Source: Apoda limacodes (Eukaryota > Arthropoda > Insecta > Lepidoptera > Limacodidae). From it: a stretch of 64,000 nucleotides of DNA. Below the pieces are notes generated by a model. The model saw only the letters and a list, made by a program, of their open reading frames with translations, did not search any database and was not told where the DNA came from. Location: assembly GCA_946406115.1 (NCBI GenBank), contig OX291545.1:23741153-23805152 (forward strand), written 5' to 3'. Made by a program: the position numbers and the translations under genes. Position 1 is the stretch's first letter. Each line of letters opens with the position of its first letter. This document shows positions 12,580 to 22,495 of the stretch, piece by piece.

Positions 12580-13065
12580 AATGAAGAATGCATGTGTGAG
12601 TGCATCGACGTGTGAAGGGGGTGATGTGAAGACGAAGCAGTCAGTTGTGTGGGGATCCGCGAATGCAACACTGCATCGATGCAGCGAAGTAGCGCGGGGC
12701 GACGCGAGGCGTCCGCCTGCCAGGGAGCGACTGCCGCGTTGTGTGCCCGGGACGTATCGCAACCGCGTGCGCTACAATTCGCCAACCCCACGCACCAAAT
12801 GCACCACCATACGTCACTACACAACATCACACGCGCCACACAAAATGCAAATTCACGCACCATACAAATATCGATATGTTTTGGAAGATGTGTTCTACGG
12901 CCAGGGGTTGTGCACGCACCGCGCGCGGGGAAATTCGGTCCTGCGCGGTGCGTCACGCACGCATCTTGCCGTTTTCTTGCGTCCCGCAATCCGGCCGGCA
13001 TCTGCAAAGCGCGGTTGGATGACGCGTGGTTACCCTATGCGTGGTGCGTCATTGTGACGGTGTAA
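12580..13065. other. CpG-rich island, function unknown
   Basis: About 480 bp with far higher GC and CpG than its AT-rich surroundings (blocks such as CGCACCGCGCGCGGGG, GCGCGGTGCGTCACGCACGC). Long frames are open on both strands at once (up to 166 aa), as expected where stop codons are rare; none resembles a known protein. It could be a promoter island, an unrecognised transposon or a transferred segment. Confidence 0.6.
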
Positions 13066-14478
13066 CTATCATTTTTACTTATAATTTTAAGGTATCGTAC
13101 ACATTTTAATAAATATTTAAACTCATTTTTTTAAGTGACTCTTAATATCTTTTGTTAATTAGTTCAGTTTTAGTGAAATGAGAACATGTTTTTATATTTA
13201 ATAGGCATTACAGGTAAAGCATAGGCATAAAAAACGTGTTGCATACAGGGAAGGGATTTTTTTTACTATATATTTGACTATTCTTGTAATTTTAGCGTTG
13301 AGAATATACAGATTTTCTAGATTTTATATTACAAAAATAAAAATGAAAATATTTCGATAATTTGTGGATTTAAAAATCCTTCGGTACACTTTTTCAAGTA
13401 AATCAAATGTGCCTAATGTATTAACTATTGCTCGATACCTACCTTGCACTAAAAGACTACCGCAATTTTTCCTCAATTTGGACATTTTTTTCCACGGAAG
13501 AAAATGCCTTCACACAGTTCGTAGAGTCCAGGTTCCACAGAGTTTTATCGGAAATATTTAAATGATCCGATAGCAGAACTGTATAAACAATATATTATAT
13601 AAATGTATTTCATACTACAAAAAATAAAATAAATAAATTTACGAATTACGAAACAGCAATTTCACACTTAAACCCCTAATGCTATTTTCTGAAAATTTTA
13701 ACTCCCCTAGAAAAATTTTGATTCTTTTTTTTATTAAATTTACTTATAATTTGGTGTACCTAAATTCTCTGAAACGTATTTAATGAAAATAGTGTTTCGG
13801 GGTTTTTAAAAATTAAACCACCAAGAGGAGAAAGAAAGTGGGTGGTACAGTTTGTATGGGGAAAAAAGTATTGTATCATCAACACCGAGCCTAAATTGCT
13901 CTGGATAGAAATTTTAACATTAGAGAAGTGGTTAATTTTATAGTGTAGCCATCGTCAAAGATTTTCGTTTAAAACCTCTAAAGTGGAACTGCGCACAATT
14001 GCGTAGCAATAATAACTGTATACTTTTGGCAACTTTTTTGCACGTAGCGAAAAAGGAAGGCTATAAAAGCAAGTTAGTATGGAAGATTTTGTAGATAGTG
14101 GTTTATTTATACATATTTTTTTTTAAATCACCTCTAAAAGCGTGAAAGGAGATGGTAAATTTTGTCTGACTGTCTTATTCTCAAATCTCTCAGTAATTAG
14201 GTGGGCAGAAATGTAAATGTTTATAGATATTAATTAATAATGCATCTTGTACCTTTTCTCTATAGTTTTCATTTTCTATTTGTCCAATGGCAAGAGGACC
14301 AATGGCCACTGACAACTGGTCTAGTACTGGCCGCTCTAGAAAGCATGTGAATATGAAAAGTTTTGACGTTTGACATATAAATCAAGTATCTGTCGTATTA
14401 ATAGGAAATTATTTTTCAAAAAAAAAAATTAATAATTTTTTTTTTAAATTTTTTCAAAGACAGAAAACTTTTGGATAA
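13066..14478. other. No gene seen
   Basis: AT-rich flank between the CpG-rich island and the transposase relic. TTTTCTCTATAG followed by a short open stretch near 14275 could be an acceptor, with no supporting homology. Confidence 0.5.
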
Positions 14479-14790
14479 AAATTAAATTTCGCCGATGTCT
14501 TAGTTTCTGGCGAACGGCATCGGACAAATAACATAGTAGAAAGCTGGAATTCGAAAATTAATCGTTATATAAATAAGAATACTGTTAATATATTAAGACT
14601 CCTAAATGTCTTACAAAAATTCGATAAAGAAACACAGATTAGACTTTTGAAAATCAAAGCCAAAAAAACTTCTAAAAAACGCAGACGTGAATTCGTATTA
14701 AGAGATGACACAATACGGCACGTTCAATTAGAAATTATAGATGAAGAGATATCATCAGTTGGGCATGCTCTTGAAGAACTGCGTACTTAA
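14479..14790 (+). pseudogene. MULE-type transposase C-terminal relic
   Basis: An open frame of 103 codons with no Met ends at TAA 14788-14790. It begins ADVLVSGERHRTNNIVESWN and continues through INRYI, a basic KKTSKKRRRE block and SVGHALEELRT. The RTNNxVExW motif followed by an alpha-helical, basic tail is the hallmark of the C-terminus of MULE/FLYWCH-associated transposases and genes domesticated from them. TAA closes the frame just upstream (14476-14478). Either it is a 5'-truncated relic or the last exon of a spliced gene (possible acceptors TCTTAG at 14502, ACATAG at 14534). No upstream DDE part is visible. Confidence 0.55.
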
Positions 14791-15084
14791 ATGCACCTTG
14801 GTAAACTCAAATAAAATAAATTATTTTTTCCTTCAAGCGTCTTATTTTTTTAATCTTATTTAGTTTAATAATTTATGTGTTTTTAAGGAACACTATTCTT
14901 TTCAACCAAATTATCATAACTGTACGTTTTCATCGCTCTAATTATAAGAAAATAAAATCACATGGTCAACATATTATAATGTATTGGATCATAATCTTTT
15001 AAGATCTAAGTAATTTTATGGTCATAAACTAAATATGTTTTAGGTGTCAATAAGTACGGCGGCTACGGAGAGATACTATTCAAA

Positions 15085-15245
15085 TTTTAAATGATCCGGT
15101 CAACTGTACTAAATAAAATGCAGTGTTACGATTGTCTAGTCGACTGTATCACAGTTAGTAAAAATTAGCGACTGTCCGGTCAACTGTACTACCGCATAAA
15201 ATTTCAACGATGGTCCGGTTTACCGAACTATCACAACTGTACCAC
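15085..15245 (+). repeat. Diverged tandem motif array (CCGGTCAACTGTACTA)
   Basis: Four degenerate units: ATCCGGTCAACTGTACTA, GTCTAGTCGACTGTATCA, GTCCGGTCAACTGTACTA and GTCCGGTTTACCGAACTA, spaced 37-46 bp. Confidence 0.6.
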
Positions 15246-15511
15246 GGGCGAGGCGCGTATTTGATTAATATATTTTTATTTTTAGATAGGTATTTTTTTT
15301 GTTTTAGGATAATTTAGTTATATATTAATTTTAACTGGATTTAAATATAATAATAAATAAAAACTAAATGTCAATTTAATAACATTAATTAATTTTGTCA
15401 CAGAATATCAAAAATAAAATCTAAAATCTATTTTCAATCTATTTACGAAAAAAGAACAGCGGTAGAGGATCTCAAAAAATATCCTTAAGCGGTTTACCCC
15501 TGCTAACCTGC

Positions 15512-15828
15512 GCCGCCAGTTGATATTTTTATTTTCCCTTTTGTGCAAAGCAAATTTCAAAAATGTGCGTTTACAGAAATATGTTACTAGTTATAAGTTA
15601 TTTTTAGAATGCATTGTTATGTTTCTAGGATAAAACTGCGAGTTGTAAAAATCAGGCATATCTGCAAAAACGTCTACTATAGTGCCAAATACAACTCACA
15701 GTTTTAGCCTAGAAACAGTACCAAACGTTCATAAAATAGCTTATAACTGGTAACATATTTCTTTAGAAGCACATTTTTGAAATTCGCTTTGCACAAACAG
15801 GAAAATAAAAATTATCAATTGGTGGCCT
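15512..15828. mobile_element. Foldback MITE family A, copy 2
   Basis: About 135 bp arms pair across a short centre: GTGCAAAGCAAATTTCAAAA against TTTTGAAATTCGCTTTGCAC, and GTTACTAGTTATAAG against GCTTATAACTGGTAAC. It starts only 52 bp past the amine oxidase stop and so lies in its 3' UTR. Confidence 0.8.
15528..15533 (-). terminator. Nearest candidate poly(A) signal for the amine oxidase
   Basis: AATAAA on the minus strand about 350 nt past the stop. No AATAAA lies closer. It sits in the outer arm of the foldback element at 15512-15828. Usage is inferred. Confidence 0.4.
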
Positions 15829-15879
15829 TAGTGGACGTCAGGAACCCTCTCAAAGAAGAAAGTTTTTTTTTATAAGCAA

Positions 15880-17233
15880 TTAATTTTTGGCCTTACGTTT
15901 TTTCTTCTTCTTTTTAACAGGTTTTGGAATTGGAAGAGGTGGACCTTTGAACTGTAATGTTAACTGAACTATTCTTTCAGCTTCCCTTACTCCACTAAGT
16001 CTGGCACCAGCTACAGTAGCATAATGACCAGGCACTGTAGCCTCGCCAGCAAATAAAAGTATTGGTGGCACCGGTTCAGATGTATTTGGTAGCGGAGACG
16101 CCAAAGCCCGCTGTGCTTCTCCATTTGTTTCCTGAAGATCGTATGAATATGCACCACGAAAATATGGTTCTGACGTCCAGTGTGATCTTAATACAGTTGT
16201 CGGGTAAGGTATGTTGGGATTTTCAGTAAAGCAACGAAGTACATCTGTCGCAGCTTGTGCCACGTCTCTATCTGCTTGAGACTCTATCCTTACAGCATCC
16301 TCGCCCACCACCCATATACACATAACGTGCTTACTGTTAGGCACCAGTTCTATTGCTGTTATTCCTTTCGTCCAATCAGTGCGATCACCGAGAACTTTTT
16401 TAGAATATTTAAAGTTTAACTTTCCGTTATGCCAGGACCAATATGGCCGACAATAGTGCAAGTAAATTTTATTACAACATCCAAATCCTAAACAACGCAT
16501 CGCATCTATTTTTGAAGATGGCAGTGAGGGGCAATACATTGAGTTTGCACTCGCTTTCAACACTCCTAGGGAAACCGTATTGATAACATAATCGGCTGGA
16601 AATTCATCTCCATCCGTTGTACATACTACTGCTCTGTAGCCAGATTTTGGACAAGTTCCCCAATAAATACAGCTCACTGGTTTGCAATACCGAATAGTGC
16701 CCTGTGGTATTTGCGATAGTAATGGTGCTAATATTCCAACCTGTCCAAGTGGCACCCTTACTTCTCCACCAGGCATGTTCATAAAACACCCTACATGATC
16801 AGAGGCAAGCATTGCTGTATCATCTCCGCATCTTGAACTAAGCATATGAGCGAGCCCGAACATTATTCTTGCAGCATCATGCTGCTGCTCTTCTGGAAAC
16901 TCGTGCAATTCTTGTTGAATTCTTAGACTCATAAAATTGATAAGAGACCCTTGCTGCTTATTTCCACCAAGACAATATATTCGAGCAGTTTCCTGCTCTA
17001 TCTGTCGAAATCTGTAGTAAGCCGTTAATGTTACAGGAAATTCCATTTTTCCTGCCACAACTCTATTGAAAAGTCCACGGTGATGTATAGCCCCGGGAAC
17101 ACCAGGGCGAGGTGGATCTTCAAAAGCTGCCATTTTGTAGATAGGGTGACTAGCCTTGTTATCCGCTCTCCAATGAGCACCAAGTTCTACGACAACGTCG
17201 CCAAGCCAGGCTGATTTGATTCTGCCACCTGGT
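15880..17233 (-). CDS. Amine oxidase exon 3 (catalytic body and C-terminus)
   Basis: Acceptor ATTACAG precedes 17233. The reading frame stays open for 451 aa to the stop at 15880-15882, giving the substrate domain, the NKIYL lysine and the FAGEAT motif. The last 11 residues are almost all Lys/Arg. Confidence 0.92.
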
Positions 17234-18234
17234 CTGTAATAAACAAACTTAGTTTACAAAAGTTTTGTTGGTAGATAGATATTTTTTTAACAACTTTTTG
17301 GATAGTGTTAAAAAGAAAAAAACGGGTTGCACTCCGGGAGTGCCAGCAAAAGTGAAAACTTACAACCTGGATATAACATTTTAACATGTGTAATCCGCAC
17401 TTTCATCTTTTCATCAACCCAATTTCCTCTTACTTTTTACTCGTCCTATAGAGTTTAACATGTTTTACCCATCAGAAAAAAAAGTGCACAACGCCGCTAA
17501 AGACGTTTTCACTTCAAAATTATAACCGGCGTGGCATTAAAGTTTCCGTGTCACAAATTTTTATGGTGTGGCATTACGGTTTCCGCCTTACGAATTTTGA
17601 TCTCCCTGCGCAAGTTTATAATTTTTTACCCATTCCAAAAGAAAGTTCTAAACGCCGCTAAAGAAGTTTTCACTTCAAAAAAAACAGTACCTATTTAATT
17701 TACCTACTATTATAAATGCAAAGGTATGTTTATGAGTAACGGATTTATGTGATATCTTGCAGATAAAAATACATGGTCTACATTTCATCACATAGGTTAA
17801 ATTACTAATTTTCGAGTGAAAGCGAAACAAAGCTGTTTTGCGAGCGCAGCCTGGGACAAAACTTAGTTATTTATAAACAGAACTAACCTTTCGTAGGCCT
17901 CGAGTACAACAACATTGTTTATACCACGCTGTCCCAGTCTGGCAGCAGCACTAAGACCTGCCATTCCAGCACCTATGATGACTACGCGCGGCTGCAGATA
18001 ACATTTATCAGGATCAAAGGGGTCCAAAACACAGATCCCTCTCTCAGGGGCATTTGATGTACATTGAGGTAGATCGGTAGCTTTTTTTGAAAGGCTGCAA
18101 AGAAGCACATTAGCTATAGCTAAATGGATGTGTCGAATCTTATTTATATATGGTTACTATACATACCATCTTTGGGATTGTCTGATACATGTTTGACCCA
18201 AGGTCGCTAGTGCCTTTACTCTGTAAATTTTCAT
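15880..18234 (-). CDS. FAD-dependent amine oxidase, polyamine/spermine-oxidase-like, complete 3-exon gene
   Basis: Three exons join in phase: 18234-18167, 18094-17888 and 17233-15880, with GT/AG introns of 72 and 654 bp. They give 542 aa plus stop. The dinucleotide-binding fold starts near residue 59 with GAGMAG (64-69); the second splice rebuilds the family signature ERPGGRI (91-97). A Lys in the NKIYL motif (about 347) matches the active-site Lys of polyamine oxidases, and the C-terminal FAD motif FAGEAT lies at 486-491. From the family, it should oxidise polyamines (spermine or acetylated polyamines) to aldehyde, amine and H2O2. Oddities: after LGAHW the usual IHG is replaced by RADNK, and the tail is a Lys/Arg block, not a peroxisomal SKL-type signal. 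The N-terminus is Arg/Lys-rich, without a clear signal peptide. Substrate and compartment are inferred; the fold is secure. Confidence 0.9.
17465..17685 (-). repeat. Interspersed repeat D, copy 2
   Basis: Inverted copy of the 2.3 kb repeat: AAAGTGCACAACGCCGCTAA, GACGTTTTCACTTCAAAATT, GTGGCATTACGGTTTCCGCC. The CGCCGCTAAAG/TTTTCACTTC block occurs twice. It is within the amine oxidase intron 2. Confidence 0.65.
17690..17870 (+). mobile_element. Helitron-like fragment in amine oxidase intron 2
   Basis: CTACTATTATAAATGC start, a GATATCTTGCAGATAAAA middle and a GCGAGCGCAGCCTGGGACAA end, similar in layout to the other Helitron-like pieces. Confidence 0.4.
17888..18094 (-). CDS. Amine oxidase exon 2 (FAD-binding Rossmann motif)
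   Basis: Acceptor TTTGCAG precedes 18094 and donor GTTAGT follows 17888. It holds residues 23-91, including GAGMAG and the acidic end of beta-2 (VVVLEAYER), typical of flavin amine oxidases. Confidence 0.9.
18167..18234 (-). CDS. Amine oxidase exon 1 (start codon)
   Basis: ATG at 18234-18232 is followed by 22 codons plus two bases, then donor GTATGT. The phase fits the next exon exactly, which is why this start was chosen. The first Met visible in the next frame lies inside the intron. Confidence 0.75.
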
Positions 18235-18394
18235 TTATTCCAAAAAATATTATGTTTAGGTTAATAAACTTTTGATTTCATGTCATTTTTATTTCAAAAT
18301 ACTTTCATAGCAAAGATAATCTAATCAATGTGATTTTTTACAAAAAGTTTTGACATTAAACGTCTAGAAGAAGATATAGACAAATTTTGCAAGT

Positions 18395-18436
18395 TTAGAA
18401 GTCGTCGGGAATTCCGTCACGCTTAAATTTACGTTC
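18395..18436 (-). CDS. Candidate terminal exon of an unidentified gene
   Basis: Acceptor ATTTTATTTAG is followed by 13 codons reading ERKFKRDGIPDDF and a TAA stop, with AATAAA about 100 nt further on (18293-18288). The charged, PDD-rich ending looks coding, but no upstream exon in matching phase was found. A possible exon around 18504-18535 (EFAPYFDLR) joins in the wrong phase. It could be chance or the 5' leader of the amine oxidase. Confidence 0.25.
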   Translation of the reverse strand, partial: ERKFKRDGIPDDF

Positions 18437-19290
18437 CTAAATAAAATAACAAATATTTAAGGTTAACCACAGACTATAGAATAAAACATTATTATAACAC
18501 AATTTTACCTCTCAAATCAAAGTATGGAGCAAATTCGAGACTGGAGATTCATTGATCTCTACAAATTAAAATATTTGATAATTCAAAATTAGATAGTTAT
18601 TATGCACTTTATTTATCTTCATGTGACTGAATTTATTTACTATACTTTCTTTGAAAAAAGATTCAGTACAAATGGCACCAAAATGGAAAGTTCGCACCAA
18701 AAGGGGTTCCACCGTGGATAGGTCCACGCATTGATATAGGATGGTAGCGTAGCGAAAAAATCCTAGGTCTGTGGGTGCAAGCGTGCAGTTGTTCGTCTGT
18801 TCGTCTCGTAGCTTGTCGCTGGGGTAGCAGCTCGCGATGTGTCCCAGTGCATGGGGCTTACAGAAAACAAACTTTTTTGCTGACTGACTTCGTAGTTTAT
18901 GTAGTGACAAAAAAATAATTCTTCATTCAAACGTAAAGAATATTTTTTTAGCAAAAAATATTAGGAAATAGGGAATAATTTAATGAAAAACTGTTAAAAA
19001 TGTTTATTGAAATATAATTAAAAATACTGACATTTTATATAAAAAAGAACCTGAATAAATTATAAGTTAAAACTAGGTATTATAATAATAAAATGTGATA
19101 TTTTTGTATCTTAATATTCTTACTTCTTTCTTCAATTAATGTCATAAAAATTTAATTTAAAACCTACTGTAGGTACTTCAATTTTTATTAAATATGAGGT
19201 AGTCAGCAAGTAATAAAGCAATAATTTTATATAGTTATAAAATATTTAATTGAATAAATTATGAATGCGTGCCTGTCTCAGGTACATTGT
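18437..19290. other. No clear gene
   Basis: The 114-codon minus-strand frame at 18910-18566 has no recognisable motif and lies in repeat-like DNA. Confidence 0.45.
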
Positions 19291-19520
19291 AGACTCCCTC
19301 GCAGCCTAGTTGGTAGTGTGATGGACTGCCGTGGAGAGGGTGTGGGTTCGATTCCCGCACTGGACAAACATTTATGTGATAAACATTTGTGTTTGTCTTG
19401 AGTCTGGGTGTACTTATGTATGATGTGTATGTATTTACAAAAAAAAAAGTAATACATATGTATTTGTATCCGTTGTCTGGTACCCATAACACAAGCTTTG
19501 CTTACTTTGGGGCTAGATTT
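19291..19520 (+). mobile_element. tRNA-headed SINE copy 1
   Basis: Head with A-box-like TAGTTGGTAGTGTGATGG and B box GGTTCGATTCCCGCAC, then the conserved body AACATTTGTGTTTGTCTTGA, TTGTCTGGTACCC and an AT-rich tail (TTATT)n. Confidence 0.8.
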
Positions 19521-19616
19521 ATTATTTATTATTTATTTATTGTATGTAACATTATTAACATTATTTAATTATGTACTACAATCTGTTACTAAGTAAATAA
19601 ATAAAATTGATGGTGA

Positions 19617-19835
19617 TGACCTCTTTACACCAAACTTTAACTTCTAACGAAATCCCGCTTGGTTGTGCTCAAGCTACCCACGAAAACATACCTTTAACTA
19701 AAACGTTTCGCTATAGATAAATCCTAGGAAAGAGACTGAACACAGCTGCGTCTGCGAATATATCTATATGACCTCTTTACACCAAACTTTGACTTCTAAC
19801 GGAATTCCGCTTGGTTGTTGTAGCCAAGCGTACAA
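19617..19835. repeat. Direct repeat pair, 151 bp apart
   Basis: TGACCTCTTTACACCAAACT, then TTCTAACG(A/G)AAT and CCGCTTGGTTGT, occur at 19617 and 19768. Confidence 0.75.
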
Positions 19836-20140
19836 CCACACACATAGCATTAAGGTATACGAGGGTAGCTGCGTAAACTTTGAATTGAATTTGTTTTGCT
19901 TCTTTCTATTGACATCGTTTGCCTTAAATACTAAAAGGCTTACGAAAAGTTCTTACTGTAGATAACAAAATAAATGTTCCATTGAAAACCATCCCTTATC
20001 TATTTTGACACGCATATTGAAAGGAAAATTTAATAAAAGCCAAAAAGCAGTGGTTACTTCTGGGCAAGACATCCGCGTTTTGAAGCAAGTTTTTTTCGTT
20101 TTGAATTAAAAAAGGACGTTGTATCACACCCTGTGAAAGC

Positions 20141-20521
20141 ATGACTGTTAATGTGGTTCGCAAAGACCTATTTGTCTCAAAAAATAGGCTAGTGACAAGC
20201 TTCCCACCAACGACAGCCGCCCTGCAAAAACATGCACTACGCGCAGCTTACCAGGCCTGCCATATATGGGGAAATTGTTTGAATTTAGACATGACCATCC
20301 CATGTCCATATTTTAGGGGATGGAACAAGACCTCTCAAGGTGGCTGGACTCCACAATGGTCAAGTGAAACGGCCATTTGGCAAACATTAACCCTGCTCAA
20401 TCAATGCACTTGTAAATCATGCTGCGAAACATTGCGTTGCATTTGCCGACGTGTCAGATTACCCTGTACTCTGCAATGTAAATCCTGCAAGGGCTACTGT
20501 AGGAATAAACCGTATGTATAA
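20141..20521 (+). pseudogene. C-terminal part of a cysteine-rich (CXC-like) transposon-associated protein
   Basis: A 126-aa frame reads RKDLFVSKNRLVTSFPPTTA, ALRAAYQACHIWGNCL, then a W-rich segment (GWNKTSQGGWTPQW) and a Cys cluster: CTCKSCCETLRC, CRRVRLPCTLQCKSCKGYC. This order (PPT-LxxHxxRAxYQ, W-rich strand, tesmin/TSO1-like Cys cluster) is known from a multi-copy family of uncharacterised arthropod proteins. The frame probably begins upstream of the first Met, and the N-terminal bulk is absent. Function unknown. Confidence 0.5.
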
Positions 20522-21463
20522 CATACATTATGACCTGTAATATAATCATCATATTGTCGTATTACTACTTCATTCCGATATATTTTTTATTCAGTGCTAA
20601 CGATGCCTTTGAACTGGAAACTGAAGAAGGCGATTAGTTTTTCATTATTAAAAATGAATAATAAATGTATTTTTTTTCAGTTAATATTAATATTAAGTAA
20701 ACATTACTACTTAAAACAAGTTTTCCAAGTACTTACACGTTTAAAGTAAGTAACCAAATATTACAAAAAAAATAATATATTAATAATATATTACAAAAAA
20801 AATAAAATAATATTAAACATAAAATAACGTTTGGGCATGAAAATCCATGTAGCCGTTTATTGTTTATGTGTTTTTTGGCAGAACGGCGTGCTCGGAAGCA
20901 AGAGCAATAGGGGATATTATTACCACCGTCACCCGCGAGCACGGAATCTTAAACATTTTCATAACTGTTTAAGATATTGACATGCAGTTTTTTTTTATCG
21001 AACGCGTTATTAACATCGTAATGATGTAAGCAATAAAAAAAATACCCTAAAAAACCGGAAATTTTGAAATAAAATCCGGATTTTCCACAATTGTTTCATA
21101 TTTTTTATTTTTTTTCATTATATAATAAGTTATTATCTATCTATTGACATATTAATCAGCAAAATCCGTGCATCCGTCAGGCTTGTAGAATTTTTTAAAG
21201 TTTTATTTGGGAAGTGGCGCCATCTCTATTTCTAAGGGATGAAACTTTGGGCGCTGCCGGCAAAAACGCTTATTTTGGTCCCTACTATCACTGTGCAAAG
21301 CGGCTTGCTTCCATCACAAAATGCAGCTTTTTTTATAACACCTATGACTATATTAGAAAATAGATAGTTCTCTTCATGAGTTTTTCTTTCCCATAGACGT
21401 TAGCGTCATTTAGTTTTGAAGTATGAAATTACTGTAACACACACGCATACAACCCTAAGTATA
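20522..21463. other. No gene seen
   Basis: AT-rich, with duplicated ATTACAAAAAAAATAATAT-type runs at 20.76-20.82 kb. Confidence 0.5.
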
Positions 21464-21645
21464 GCACGGACGCGAAGCAGGATGAATTTTGTTCAATAAC
21501 CGGTCACTATTTGTCTCTGTTGCACGCGCATATGCGATGCAATGGCCAACCGCTGTCATCAGAAATTATTACTATTTTGACAACTCACACAGGCTAAAAG
21601 GTAAAAGGTCAATGTACGAAATTCTTTGTGCTTCGCGTCCGTGCT
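21464..21645 (+). mobile_element. TIR MITE family B, copy 1
   Basis: Terminal inverted repeats AGCACGGACGCGAAGCA and TGCTTCGCGTCCGTGCT enclose 150 bp, including ACCGGTCACTATTTGTC. No coding capacity. Confidence 0.85.
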
Positions 21646-21780
21646 TTAGTTTAACGTATTTAGTAGCTAAACACGGCTACATGACAAAGTTTACCCTTTG
21701 ACCCTTAGAAGATCCTGTAGAAGTTTGTAGGATTACCAACAGTCTTATATTTAAGGCTAAAGACGTAAGTTAGGTGATAC

Positions 21781-21963
21781 ATTCTATGTCACGTGGGAAG
21801 TCACCGGGTCATGACGACCTCACTATCGAGCCCTGAAATTTGCGGGTGCACACCTACCTAGAGTTCTAAATTTGCTGTTTTCTTTATGTATTGCTTATGC
21901 TTATCTACCCGAGGACTTAATTAAGACGATTGTTGTGCCAATACTTAAAAATAATACGTGTGA
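21781..21963 (+). pseudogene. Reverse transcriptase relic (fingers region)
   Basis: With one frame break it reads RGKSPGHDDLTIE, LKFAGAHLPRVLNLLFSLCI and YLPEDLIKTIVVPILKN, the K(S)PGxDG to P-K segment of non-LTR RTs. Isolated fragment. Confidence 0.6.
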
Positions 21964-21965
21964 TG

Positions 21966-22232
21966 GATGTTTGTTACTCAATCATGCTTCAACCACTGGA
22001 CGGATCGGAATAAAACTTGGCATTCATATAAGTTAGGTCCTGGAATAGCATATAGGCTACTTTTATGCGGGAATAACTATAACAGAGTTAAACGAACTAT
22101 TGCTGCACCTATAACATGATATACCAATTCATTGGTATAACTAACTTGATTAATTGGAGTTAATTAAGGAGTTCCACTCTGATAACCAAATTAAGGGCGG
22201 GCGGTCCCGCTGGCAAAGTCTAGTTATTTTAT
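21966..22232 (+). mobile_element. Helitron-like nonautonomous element copy
   Basis: GTTACTCAATCATGCTTCAA, CCACTGGACGGATCGGAATA, TAGCATATAGGCTACTTTTA and end GGCGGTCCCGCTGGCAAAGT. It abuts the RT relic on its left. Confidence 0.55.
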
Positions 22233-22495
22233 AAGACTTCATTTAATGATCCTGAGTTCTTGACAGCTGAATTGACGCGAAAAAACTAATGACTAATAAA
22301 TTTAATTTTATTATAGTTTTAAATATTTAATATGTCTACAAATTTTCAAAATTGTTTTAACATTAAAAGTGCCCTTTTTTATATAAGTTTCATTACCTAC
22401 CTACAAAAATCACTTGATTTATTTTAAGTAAATAAAAGAATTAAGCATTAAAAGTGTTTCTTTTTATATAAGAGTTGTGATTGCCGATGTGCGAA

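Noticed and set aside
12478..13065. Several overlapping frames of 93-166 codons on both strands
   Set aside because: GC-rich DNA has few stops. The frames overlap on both strands and have no domain, low-complexity His/Ala/Arg content and no splice support.
18504..18535. Mini exon EFAPYFDLR upstream of the candidate terminal exon
   Set aside because: Its donor leaves phase 1 while the next exon needs phase 0, giving an immediate stop.
18566..18910. 114-codon minus-strand frame
   Set aside because: No motif, atypical composition, no neighbouring exon. It probably lies in an unrecognised repeat.
19310..19370. tRNA gene candidate (A box and B box)
   Set aside because: The arms do not pair into a cloverleaf, and the sequence continues into a SINE body repeated at 34.0 and 54.6 kb.
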